From: Areca catechu
Taxonomy: Eukaryota; Streptophyta; Magnoliopsida; Arecales; Arecaceae
Length of the DNA stretch: 64,000 nucleotides
NCBI GenBank assembly: GCA_021397845.1
Contig: CM038038.1
Location: 55,608,748-55,672,747 of the forward strand
Reading direction: 5' to 3'
Every line of letters starts with the position of its first letter. The first letter of the stretch is position 1. Positions 10,274-21,019 of this stretch are shown one piece after another. A program made the position numbers and the translations under genes. The notes beneath the pieces are model-generated. The model was not told where the DNA came from, ran no database searches, and saw only the letters and a list, made by a program, of their open reading frames with translations.

Positions 10274-11177
10274 TTGTGAAGGAGGTGGGTGATATGAAAC
10301 TCCTGATCTAGTGCTCATGCAAGACTCGATCAGACCGACTATAGCTGACTAGACCTAGAGTCCAAACTAGATGCTCAATCAAGGTGGCAAACTAGCCTAT
10401 AGTAACCATATACTCAGCCAGGCAGTGTAAGGGGAGTGTTAGGTCCCTGATGCCAATCCTAGACACCAATCAGAGATTGGCCAGGTAGGCGGACCAGCAC
10501 ACGAGCCCTTCGGGATTGAATCTCTAAACCACCATTCTAGACACTGAGCACAAGGCACACACAGGTTAACTTAACACAGTGATCTAACACTAGTCCGGAC
10601 CCGACCAGTTGGTGTCCCTAGCCCACTAGGGCAAATTAAGTCTAATTAGTTTTAGGTTAAGGCTTGGGACCGAATGCAAGGGATGTGGTTTTGGGCTAAG
10701 GAGAGGTTATCAACTCCTCCCCTTATCTGATATAGCAAGAATGCCCTTAAAAGTAAATTATGCAATGATGGCAGGCAGATGAGGATGCAAATTAGGGTTT
10801 AGATGTTTTTGGTATTTTTGGAGAATATGTAATTTTTTTTTTGGTATTTATTAAATAGAAGAAAACTTGCAAATTATGGCCTAATATGCATGAAATATAC
10901 TAAAATTAAAAGATATGCAAAATTGCTAAACAAAAACCTAAAACTTCCAACTTGTCTTGCTGAAAAAAAAATAGAGTCAAAAATTTGCAGGATGTATTTC
11001 GGCTTGAAGAAAATCCAAAGTCCGAAATAAAATCTGTAAAAACTCTGAAAATTACTTTGAATTATCATAAATCCAGAAAAGCAAATTTTAAATTTTTTGA
11101 GTTTTAACAGGGAGAAATAATTAAAATAACAGAGTATATACGGACTGAAGAATTGCAGAAAACAAGCCCTAATCTAA
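10274..11177 (-). other. CRV1 untranslated leader
   Basis: About 900 bp between primer site and gag, AT-rich near 10800-11150. Colinear on the opposite strand with the CRV2 leader (46198-47115): both carry GCTTGTGTGCTGGTCCGCC and the association of TTGGTGTCTAGGATTGGC with AACACTCCCCTTACAC. No coding frame. Confidence 0.75.
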
Positions 11178-11189
11178 GCTCTGATACCA
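11178..11189 (-). promoter_or_regulatory. CRV1 primer binding site
   Basis: The minus strand reads TGGTATCAGAGC, an exact match to the complement of the initiator Met-tRNA 3' end. Two bases separate it from the LTR end TTCCGCATCA. Confidence 0.93.
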
Positions 11190-11191
11190 AA

Positions 11192-12598
11192 TGATGCGGA
11201 ACTAATATGCATGCAATTTTTTTTATGTTTTATATGTGGGGTTCGGTGATTAATTCCCGAATTTCATATTAAAATAAGTTATAGGGAATTTTATATGAAT
11301 TTTAGAAGATCAGCATGCAGATTAGGACCTAGAAAAGTAGAAAAGAAGGATCGCCGGGGCTGAGAAGCCTCGGTTAGGGCAAGTTCTCCTACAATAAAAC
11401 TACTGGAGGTAGAGGGGTGTACCTGACAATGTCTGTGAAGATCGCAGCAAAAGGGTCTCTCGTTCCTCGATGGATGCGGCCTGGAAAATCGAGCCAAAGA
11501 CCCGCGGATACCCGGCTTTCTGCTCGGTGATCCGATTGAGGCTTGGCTGGAGTCGTTGGATTCGTAGGAACTCGGGGACCTGCAAATGACCTGTCAGGGG
11601 TTAGAAAACTCACAAAGGAACAAGAAAATAAAGGAAAAATAGCAAGGGAAGGCTTCTTTTGGAGTGGGCGTCCAGGGATCTGAGATGCTTGTTGGTAGCA
11701 GGAAGATGATTGCAGCACTGGGAAGAAGAACTCTCGCAAACCCCTTTATGCACACAGCAGGGTATCACACAACTCAATAGAAGAACTCAAGTTTTTCATT
11801 CATCAAAAATTTCCTCATACAAGAGGCTAGGGTCCCTTAAATAGACCCTTAACCTTGGGCTCCAAGTAAGGGTACATAAGTCTTTACATAAGAATCCTTT
11901 TCCCTCTCAAACCCTAGCTAGAAAATAAGGAAATATTAGGTAGAAAAATCCCTAAAGATTTTCTTGACTTGGTCAAGACTCCAAGGACGTGTTGGGCTTC
12001 TAAGAGCAGCAAGGGCCGGCCCAAAGGGGCCCGGGTGCATGGGTTGGGCCTCTGGAAGCTGGGGTGGCCTGGTAGCCAGGTAGCAGGAATATTCCCTGGT
12101 ATCTTGCTTCTTAGGGGCTTGGGCTTGGCGCCTGGGCTTGATTTCTTTGGGCTAGGATGCAGATGGACTTCTAAAATCATGGATGCCTTGGTCTTTGAAT
12201 ATATTTTGCCATCTGGAAGGAAATCTGGGCACCTGGAGGGCATCTGCAAGGAATCAGGGTTTCTGATTTTCCTTCTGGGGTCTTCAAATCTTCAAGCTGG
12301 GTTGGACTTGGGCTAAACTTCCATGTCTTCAATCTAATTGGACTTGGTCTTTACTTGTATGATGTGGTCTTGAGTCTTCAATATGGTTGAATAGGACTCA
12401 AAAAAAATAAAATTAGCTCGACATGAGCTGACTAACACTGGACTGAACTAGCTCAACATGAGCTAAATAATTACAAGACTTAAATGAAACAACTCAGCTG
12501 GACTAAGCTTTATTACAGTGGACTCGAATGTTATTTAAGTGATCCACAGAGGGTTGAGAAGCCTCTGCCTTATTCTGGTGCCTTTGGTGTCCGCACCA
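11192..12598 (-). repeat. CRV1 5' LTR
   Basis: 1407 bp, near-identical to 3916-5326. TATA-like CTATTTAAGG is on the minus strand at 11835-11844, in the middle of the LTR, where a Pol II start would be expected. The outer end is followed by the target duplication ATAAC (12599-12603). Confidence 0.95.
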
Positions 12599-13893
12599 AT
12601 AACACTCTAGCAGGTGTTGCAAACCCTAACTTCTATTCGAATCGGATTCGAATTAGGGTTCCAGATTGGTTCAAATTGTTAGACCCTAATTGGACCTAAT
12701 TAGACCCTAATTGAGAAAATAGGAATATGGCTAACCCTATTGGCTAGCCATATAGCTTGGCTAGCCTCCCCACCCGCCCCCTTTGTTTTCCATGCCAAAT
12801 GCCAAGAGTCCATGCGCTTATGGACTCTTGGCGCGCCATAAGGAAGAGTCCATGGCGCATGGACTCTTGGCGCGCCCCAAAATTTCTCCGATGATTTTAT
12901 TTGGGGCGGCCTCTTTCTTAAGCATTAGTGCACCATCTCTCCCCCCTTGGATGGGAATCCAATGGCTGATGGGATTTTGAGAAAGAAGGAATGCGCTAAC
13001 TCTTCCCGGGCGCGCGAAATAACATCTCTTCGGAGATGAAAAGTCGTGACCCCTTTCCTTTTAAACACCGCGGTTTTTCTTCAAGAAAAGCCATGGGATT
13101 TAATCTGGAAGGCCGTGAGATGGGAGGATGGGGCGTGAGAAATTGAGAAGGGCATGAGAAAGTGATTACGGAGAGGTGTGTAGGCGCCTATCTAATTTCT
13201 ATTTAAAGGGTCGGGAAAATCAGAACAGGGGTAATTTTTCTTTCTTCCTCTCCTGAAGACTCTTTTATTTTTTTCTTGCTCTTGCATTGTTTCCTTTACA
13301 GAGTAAACCTCTGTCGAAACTCTGCTACTGAACAAGAATAAAAGTAAAAGTCTCCGATGATAAAGGAAAGAAATGAGTTCCTATTTGTTCCTTCTTTCTT
13401 ACATTAAGACATCATTGTCTTAATTTCTCCTCCAACTTAAGACAAGCTATGTCCTCTTAGGACAAGGTCTTTTCTTCAAGACAAGGGTGTCTAAAGGTCC
13501 AAGGTCTTAGTGAAAGGAGGAGAAGGGGTCAAAGAAAGGGAAGCAAGCTTTTGTGTGGAGGAATTCAAGCCATAAGTACAAGCAATTGAGTTCTAGGAAG
13601 AAGAACTCAATAGAAGGAACTTTGAAAAGAAAATAGAGTTGTCTTGATCACTGCTCTGTGTAGATCACCATCGGAGGGCGGACACTTGGATGCCTGGTGA
13701 ATTCAATCAGCCCCTTCACCATCAACTTTGTTGGAATTAGTGATTACAGGTTGGTACTCTAATTCTAACAATGTATGTTAAATGTTCAATATATGTTTAA
13801 TCCTGAATAAGGAGATCTTGGCTAAGGGATTATGGTGCAAATTTCATCATTTTGAAATTACACTTCCGCTGCGGTGCACCGGAATCCCCAACA
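12599..13893 (+). mobile_element. COP2 solo LTR, second part
   Basis: Continuation of 2794-3915 after CRV1. It contains paired GC-rich hairpins (12801-12868), a TATA-like TATTTAAA at 13200-13207 and the typical copia LTR end GCTGCGGTGCACCGGAATCC ending CCCCAACA at 13893. TGTAG follows at 13894-13898 and matches 2789-2793. No primer site follows, so it is not a 5' LTR. Confidence 0.9.
12801..12868. repeat. Two adjacent perfect hairpins in the COP2 LTR
   Basis: GCCAAGAGTCCAT (12801-12813) pairs perfectly with 12820-12832 around a 6-nt loop. AAGAGTCCAT (12844-12853) pairs with 12859-12868 around GGCGC. The same arm sequence and trailing GGCGCGCC are reused, so this is a duplicated hairpin. Confidence 0.9.
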
Positions 13894-13898
13894 TGTAG

Positions 13899-16109
13899 GA
13901 CACCCTGTCCTGCTGTAGGGTCTCTGGACATAGTCCTAAACCACTCTTGGTTTTAGGACAACCCTCCTCTAGGACCCTTAGGCTTATGTCCTAAAACTAA
14001 GCCTTGTTCTAGTAGAAAAGACCTTGTTTAAACAAGACAAGTCTTGTCCTAAAGTAAGAAGGAGGGAGGGAGAAGTGGAAGAACACTCATAATATCTATA
14101 TAGTGTAAAGAAGATCTAAACCTCATATCACCACCCTATTTATGTTAAGAGGGGCATGTGATATGTCCTCCAACAGGTTATTAGATATGATTTTTCAAGA
14201 CTGAAAAATCATATCCAATATGTCTCTTCATGCACCAAAAGACATATTAGCATCCATCCATTTTCCTGGATTATCTATGACTTGCCACATGGCAGTACCA
14301 GTCCCTGGGAAGCCAAGAGGTGCCTCTTCAATCTCCAAACACTGGAGAATATGAAGAGTTCTGAAAGCAGAAGGACTCTGCTACAAGGCACGAGCCACAT
14401 GAAGAGATGCGTCTCTTCATGCGCGCTTTTGCTTCCATCCCTTTTTCATGCCTTTCAAAAGGCCTTGACCGGTCAAACATGTCCAGAGGCATGGGGTAAG
14501 ATGAAAAGGTGCCCCCTTGAAATGAAATACTCCAGTGTTTCATCTGTAGAAGGACTTTTATCCTTCTGCGCGCACCTTCATCTCCCGCGCACGCCAAGAG
14601 GCACCAAGAATGGTGGTCAACTTTATCCACATCCCATGCAATTTTACTAGTCAAAGCATAGCAATATGGGTGTCAAAAGAAAGAGCATTAAGTCCTCTTT
14701 CCATCCATATAATATTTTTTAGATTAGAGGACTATAGACAATCTAGGCCTTTTGAATGACAATGTGTCATTTTGGCATCTAGAGTCCAACCTCAAATGGA
14801 CTCTTCAATAAGAAGTCCAAAATACAAAATAAAATTAGATCAAGCTCTGATTTGGATATCTCCACTTAGAACTCAACCTAATTTAGGTTAGCCTAATTAC
14901 CAAGCAACCGGACCTAATCCAATTGGGTTAGGAATTGGTTAGCCTATAATGCTAGTATGCAATCTGTCTAACCACATTAGGATCCCATGACCCTAATTAA
15001 ACCGTGAGTGACTTCCTTGGCCAACTCTCTATTGTATGTGTGACCCATGGATTCCATATCTATCCAGTAGTAGGTTTAGGTTTGAGCAATTCGATCCAAT
15101 CGAACCAGATTGAATTAATTTGGTCAAATCGGTCACCTTATTATCCAATTCGAATCACACATCGAATTGACTCTTGAAACCAATCCAATTAGTCATGAAA
15201 ACCCACAAGATAAGATCATCTAGCAATTGTCATGCCTCCCGAAAGATGAGAATTGGCAGAAATTACCAAAATACCTTTCAGTAGTAAGTTACCGTGCAAT
15301 TCAATCTTTTGATCTCCTATTATCCCGATTAAGTGATGGGTCTGGATAAATGTCAAACCCTAACACTTAATCATATCGAATCTCAGCTCGATCATGAGGA
15401 CTTAGCTGATGACTGATATAAGCCAATCTAATCTCATCCCACTTGCCAAAGATTCCTTAGTCACTCATCAAAGAGATTACACGGGATAACATATCTCTTA
15501 TCAGGATTGATCATTCCTTGTTGGTTCCACTCACATCCTTCGTACACCTTCCACCATACCTAGAACACCCCATACGGTCACAATGCCATGAATGAGTATG
15601 ATCCAAAGTATGGCTTAGTATGCACAAGGAACCATGGTGACCTCAGGTCTGAAGATCACATGCACAACTTCTACTCTGGGACCTATTCTTTGACAATGAG
15701 TAAGACTTCCATAAGATAGTCTGGATGCAGATCAGTTCAGAGTATTCATAACTAATAACACCCTTATCCTTGTATTAGTGCCTCTACACAAGTGGATGTG
15801 AGACCAACCACCTCATCACTGAGTATACATAGGATAAGCTAGTCTTACTGGACTCATCGATCCCCGAATCGATGGTCCAGTGACTAGAAACATTCTAGAT
15901 TAGAGTTTATAGGAATTGGGTCTCATTATTATTTTATCATAACCCCTAATTCCATTGCTCTACTCTATGGGGTTCATTATAGTCAAAAACATGACACAGC
16001 AGTATATGATGAATTAAATGCTTTTATTATAAATAATGATGTTATACATGAGTTGGAAGTTTACAAAAAGGCCCATACAATGATTAGCTCTTATGGCATT
16101 TTTCTATTA
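13899..16109 (-). mobile_element. COP1 LTR, main segment
   Basis: The first 2.2 kb of the COP1 LTR on the minus strand. It begins at 16109 as TAATAGAAAAATGCC (TG mutated to TA; the related LTR at 29526 has TGATAGAAAAATGCC). The polypurine-like AAGTGGGAGTT precedes it. It shares many blocks with COP2 (for example AACCCCATAGA, and CATATCTTTCGGG versus TCATCTTTCGGGA), so the two are related LTR families. A 10-bp hairpin (CATGAAGAGA with TCTCTTCATG) is at 14398-14421. Continues at 2793-2475. Confidence 0.88.
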
Positions 16110-16123
16110 AACTCCCACTTGCA

Positions 16124-17794
16124 CTAAAGCCAATCACCATTATACTTTATACCCATATAATCCAAGTGGCGATCTAACTGCTGCTTGGCTAATGCTTTAA
16201 TGAATGGGTTTGCTCTATTGTTCTTTATATCAACTCATTCGACAACAACATCTTGTCTTTCTATAATCTCTCGAACGAGGTGGAACCGTCTTAGAATGTG
16301 CTTGGACTTGTGATGAGACCTTGGTTCCTTAGCATGTGCAACAGCCCCAGTGTTGTCACAGTATAATGGCACTGGCTATTGTACATCAAGAACCACATCC
16401 AATTCTATGATGAATTTCTTCATCCATACAGCTTCATTTGCGGCTTCACTAGCAGCTATGTACTCTGCCTCAGTGACTGAGTTAGTTACTATTGGCTGCT
16501 TTGTACTCTTCCAACTCACTGCACCACCATTCAGGGTGAAGACATACCCCGATATGGATTTGCTATCATCTGGATCTGATTGAAAACTAGAATTTGTATA
16601 GCCTTCTAGTTTCAACTCAGATCCTTCATATACTAGAAAAATATCTTTAGTCCTTCTCAGGTACTTAAGAATATTTTTCACAACTTTCCAATGATCCTCC
16701 CCTGGATCTGCCTGAAATCTGCTCACTATGCCCAAGGCATAAGCAACATCAGGCCTGGTACATAACATGGCATACATAATCGATCCTACAGCCGAAGCAT
16801 AAGGAATCATAGCCATCCTCTCTCTTTCTTCTAATGTCGTAGGAGACATCTTCTTAGAGAGTTGTATGCCTTGACTCATTGGCAAGTAACATTTTTTACT
16901 TCCATCCATGTTGAATCTCTTCAACACTAAGTCAATGTACCTAGATTGGGATAAGCCCAGCATCCTCTTGGATCTATCTCTATAAATCCTTCTACCTAGT
17001 ATATAGGATTCTTCTCCCAAATCCTTCATAGAAAACTTTGATGATAGCCAAGTTTTAATCGACTGCAACATTGGGATATCATTCCCAATGATTAGCATGT
17101 CATCTACATACAAAATTAAGAAAACAATGGCACTCCCACTTGTCTTCTTATACACACATGGTTCATCTACATTTTTGATAAAACCAAATTCTTTGATTGT
17201 TTCATCAAAATGGATGTTCCAACTCCTCGATGCTAGCTTAAGTCCATAAATTGACTTCTTTAACTTGCATACTTGGTTTGGTCTCCCACTTGAGACAAAC
17301 CCCTCTGGCTGTGACATATAAACTCCTTCCTCAAGGTTTCCATTGAGGAAAGCAGTCTTTACATCCATTTGCCAGATCTCATAATCATGGTATGCTGCTA
17401 TGGCAAGCAGTATCCGAATGGACTTGAGGATGGCTATTGGAGAAAAGGTTTCATCATAGTCTACACCATGTTTTTGTATAAAATCTTTTGCTACCAGCCT
17501 AGCCTTATAGGTCTCAACTTGACCATCTACTCCAATCTTCTTCTTGAAGACCAATTTACACCCTATCGAGTTAATTTTTTCAGGTGGATCTACCAAGGTC
17601 CAAACCTGATTGGAATACATGGAGTCCATTTCAGATTTCATGGCACCGAGCCACTTATCGGAGTCCCTACTTTCGACAGCTTCCGAATAGGTCATAGGAT
17701 CATCATCCTGTATGATACTGGCTTCATTATCATCCCCGATGATAAACCTATATCTGAGAGGTGCTCCCTGCACCCTCTCTGACCTTCAGAGAGG
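16124..17794 (-). pseudogene. Copia reverse transcriptase and RNase H upstream of the COP1 LTR
   Basis: A 465-codon open frame (17773 to 16376) plus 84 further codons in frame after a stop, ending GIKYNGDWL at 16124. RT motifs: ETYKARLVAKDF, catalytic Asp in QMDVKTAFLNG (about 137) and YVDD at 222-225. RNase H follows with GYTNSSFQSDPDDSKS, AEYIAASEAANEAVW and, past the stop, a CDNTGAVAHAKEP-type stretch. TAG at 16376 and a TGA near 16239 interrupt the RNase H. The integrase half is missing, because the frame ends in the duplicated junction at 17795. Related to COP5 RT (36530-38044). It is separated from the LTR by a polypurine tract, so it is the 3' end of one copia copy. Confidence 0.93.
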
Positions 17795-17953
17795 AGGTGT
17801 GTATTGTGGCTGTTCTTGATCCACAAGAACCTCTGGTTGAGGAACTTCAAGGTGCTGCATAAGATGAACGACTTAGGTGTGTATTGTGGCTGTTCTTGAT
17901 CCACAAGAACCTCTGGTTGAGGAACTTCAAGGTGCTATGCAAGATGAACGACT
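17795..17953. repeat. 80-bp tandem duplication across a copia/Tat junction
   Basis: 17795-17874 and 17875-17953 are near-identical (shared GTGTGTATTGTGGCTGTTCT and CAAGAACCTCTGGTTGAGGA). About 60 bp of each unit is copia linker (minus-strand reading HLEVPQPEVLVDQEQPQYTP). The last 20 bp (AAGATGAACGACTT) belongs to the Tat fragment that follows. Confidence 0.88.
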
Positions 17954-18911
17954 TCACCTGGACAAAGGAGTGCAAGACTGCCTTTAAGGAGCTCAAAGAC
18001 TTCCTGGTGTCACCACCATTGCTCTCCAAGGCAGAGGCAAGGGAAGAGCTCCTGCTGTACTTGGCAGTCTCTCCTAGTGCTGTTAGCTCGGTACACATTT
18101 GCATGGATCAGGATGGGTCCTAAAATTGGTGTACTACACCAGCAAGCTCCTTTAGGATGCCGAGATTAGGTACACCTGATTCGAAAAATTCATTTTCACT
18201 CTTATCATGTCTACTCAGCATCTCAGGCTATACTTCCAAGCACATCCGATCGTGGTCTTAACGGACCAACCCCTGAGGGTTGTGCTCAGTCGCCCCAACA
18301 TATCTGGACGTTTGGCCAAGTGGGCACTAAAGCTAAGCGAGTTCGACATCGCGTACCGACCAAGGTCATCCCAGAAGGCCCAAGTACTGGCTGACTTCAT
18401 CGTCGAGTACACAGGACTCGCTAAAGAGCCAGAGCAGATGACCCCAGAGCACCAAGTGGAGCCCGGAGCCGAGGAGGAGTCTTGGATTTTCCACATCGAT
18501 GGTGCATCCAACACGGGCAGAAGCGGAGCAGGTCTCATCCTCGCTAACAGTGATGGGGTTGTAGCTGAATGTGCACTCCATTTCAAATTCATCGCCACGA
18601 ATAACCAGGCGGAGTACGAGGAACTCCTGGTAGGCCTTAAAGTCTCCCACGAGCTAGGTGTGAGAAGCCTGAAAGTCTTCACCGACTCCCAACTGGTGGC
18701 CAGACAAGTTTCCAGAGAGTACGAAGCCATAGATCCCCAGATGATGAAGTACCTTGAGTGGGTCCGCTTGAGCATGGCAAGTTTTCGGTGCTTCGACATT
18801 TCCCAAATCCTCGATGGAGAGAATGCTCGTGCCGACACGCTGTCAAGACTCGCAACCTTGCCGGACCAAGAGGAGCTTTGTGGTCCATGGTTCTACTCCG
18901 TGGACCACTAG
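17946..18911 (+). pseudogene. Tat-type gypsy fragment: RT end, RNase H and second RNase H
   Basis: Plus-strand piece reading KMNDFTWTKECKTAFKELK (end of gypsy RT), then after a frameshift near 18121 and two stops, the RNase H region (STQHLRLYFQAHPIVVLTDQ, LSRPNISGRLAKWALKLSEF). A second RNase H-like domain follows: SWIFHIDGASNTGRSGAGLI, ATNNQAEYEELLVGL, FTDSQLVARQVSREYEA. The extra RNase H is the known mark of the Tat lineage. It ends NARADTLSRLAT with a stop at 18909. No LTR, gag, protease or integrase belongs to it here. Its GC content is higher than its neighbours. Confidence 0.9.
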
Positions 18912-19459
18912 CCATGATCGCCCATGGACCACAAGCCAAACCGTAAACCATTCAGCCAGTCCATGGTGGACCGGTTGTGCCAAAACTCATGCAATCCTTA
19001 TTTAATTCTTTGAAATTCATTTTTAAGCTCATTTCAAGTCCGATTTGAGTTTCGTTTACACCGTTGGACTCCTAAAATTGAGATCTTCATATTAATAGAA
19101 TCATTTTCTATAAAATATTACATAAAATTATTAATTTTAATTACATAAAGTTAGGTTAATTAAAATATTTTTAATAACTATCAGCTCACTTCCTAGCCAT
19201 GAGGATTATAAGGTAGAGGTCTTAGTAACTTCTTGGTTGTCTCCATAGGAGAAACAAAGTTCAAATACACATATTCACTCCATATCCATGAAGACTCATA
19301 GATCAGAGGTCCTAATCATTTTTAAATTATTTCTAACTTCAACAAGTCAGCTACCAAGGTGGTCACAAATATGCCGATAGTGAGATAATTATTGAAGATG
19401 TTTTGATTCAACAAAGAAAGAAGATGTGATATATTCTTATTTTCCATAGAAGACACTAA
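18912..19459. other. Unassigned spacer
   Basis: Starts with short inverted words (GGTCCATGG, CCATGGACC, CATGGTGGACC). It becomes AT-rich around 19080-19190. No frame or element end recognised. Two similar segments near 19195 (CTAGCCATGAGGATTATAAG) and 19285 (CATATCCATGAAGACTCATA) suggest a weak duplication of about 90 bp. Confidence 0.4.
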
Positions 19460-20962
19460 TGTTGACTCCATTATTGATTTTGATGATAAGCAAAATGCTT
19501 GAATATAAGTTGAGTACTAATTATTTCTTTGAAGTATGGTTTTATAGAAAAAGGTGCTCATCAATTCAACAAAAATTGATTGATTGTCAAACAATGAAAA
19601 AGTCTCAACTATGGATGAAAGATTAGTTTAAAGTGGACTTTGGTAGTTGAAGAATGCTTAAAAGAATACAAGAATTCAACACAATTTAGTTTCAGCAAAT
19701 GTTAAGGTGTTTTTGAAGAAATCTTAGTCAAGGTCGACTCATGACAGGGGAAGTGTCGACTCAAGCCGGTATGCAGAAAGAGTTTCAGATGGCATTGCTG
19801 AAGTGTCTACTCATACCAGTCAAGTGTCGACTCAAAGTATCGACTCAAGGATTAGCTTATCACCTGAGACTTTTTTATTACAGAACTTGCTAAAGTTGAA
19901 GACTTGGCTGAAGTGTCGATACATGGATGTCAAGTTTTGACTCAAAGTGTCGACTCACCAGAGTAAGTGTTGACTCATTTGAGAATTCCAGAAAGCTTCA
20001 TTGAAGATATTTGAACTAGGTGTCGACTCATGGAATGCAAGTGTTGACCCTAAGTGTCGACTCACAGCTTGAAGTGTCGACACTTGGAGTTCTAGAAATA
20101 GTAACAACTAGTTTTTCAAACACAGACTTGCTCCTCTAGGCTACCAATGGCTAGTTTTTCGTGTCTAATAGCCATAAATTGACTTTGAGGCCTTGGGAAG
20201 GAATTTAAATGATCCAAGTCAAATCTAAACACAAGTAGAATCAAGAGGATTAAGAGAGGAACACCAAGAGAAAGAAAAAGCAAGTGCATTCACTCAAATT
20301 CATTGAGAGCAACTACCTTAAAGCAAAAAGAAGTCTCTAAGCATTCAAGAGCTTTCAAGAGCATTCAAGTTTAACATTCTTGAGCATTAATAGAGACTTC
20401 ATCAAGTTGAAGATAGCACTACATCAAAGCTTCAAAGAGATATCCGCTTTTATTAGAAAGCTTTCATCGTTTCTTTACTTCAAACTTATTCTTGATTTAA
20501 AGGTTTTTGGTTAGCCTATTGGAAAACCAAGGAGGTTGTTGATTAGCCTTGAAAACTAATTAGTTTCTTGGTTAGCCCACAAAACTAAGAGAGGTTGTTG
20601 GTGAGCCTTAAAATCAATTAGGTTCTTGGTTAGCCCAGAAAACCAAGTGAGGTTTTGACTTGTGAGCCTTGTGAAAATAAGTCAGGTTTGATTAGTGAGC
20701 CCAGAAAACTAATCGGCTATAATCAATTAAGATTATATTGAATTTCCAAGTGGGCCTTGGGGAGTGATGTAGGTGCATTGTAAAGCACCGAACCACTATA
20801 CTTGCTTTGTGTTTGTGATTGCTTGAATTTTTAATTTGCTCTTATTTTTATTGCTTTTATATTTCTACTGCATACTCACTAAGAGCACTTTACACTTGCA
20901 TTTAAGTTTTTAGAAATCCAATTCACCCCCCCCCCCCCTCTTGGGTTGCTTATTGGGCAACA
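19460..20962 (+). repeat. SIR1 5' LTR (sirevirus)
   Basis: 1503 bp, starting TGTTGACTCCATTATTGATT and ending TATTGGGCAACA, followed after two bases by the primer site. It contains the palindrome-rich zone at 19728-20092, GGTTAGCC/GGTGAGCC repeats at 20510-20720 and a C run at 20927-20938. TGTTGACTC is also the start of the SIR2 LTR. No matching target duplication can be tested, because the element is truncated at 23210. Confidence 0.9.
19728..20092. repeat. Cluster of GTGTCGAC-type palindromes in the SIR1 LTR
   Basis: More than ten variants of AAGTGTCGACTCA or AAGTGTCGACACTT occur within 365 bp. The full form AAGTGTCGACACTT is a perfect 14-bp palindrome. Similar clusters are in the LTRs of SIR2 (24098-24275), SIR3 (25157-25560) and SIR4 (52602-52935 and 62432-62735). 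Confidence 0.92.
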
Positions 20963-20964
20963 AT

Positions 20965-20976
20965 TGGTATCAGAGC
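20965..20976 (+). promoter_or_regulatory. SIR1 primer binding site
   Basis: TGGTATCAGAGC, two bases after the LTR end. Exact complement of the initiator Met-tRNA 3' end. Confidence 0.93.
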
Positions 20977-21019
20977 CCTGTTCTCAGTGTATAGGTCTAA
21001 CCGCCTTGAGTAAAGATCT

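Larger units (their letters stand above)
3916..12598 (-). mobile_element. CRV1, complete Ty3/gypsy chromovirus
   Basis: An 8.7 kb element on the minus strand with two LTRs (11192-12598 is the 5' LTR, 3916-5326 the 3' LTR), primer site, gag, protease, RT/RNase H and integrase with chromodomain. The 5-bp target duplication ATAAC is at 3911-3915 and 12599-12603. Its LTRs differ by only scattered substitutions and small indels, roughly 2 per cent by eye, so insertion was recent. The integrase and chromodomain sequence is of chromovirus type and looks CRM-like (RTTGKSPFEIVHG), but lineage needs a tree. Coding frames carry stops and frameshifts. Confidence 0.95.

Noticed and set aside
18207..18911. 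The Tat RNase H frame as a host RNase H gene
   Set aside because: It continues from a gypsy RT end, has the Tat double RNase H arrangement and carries a frameshift and stops.
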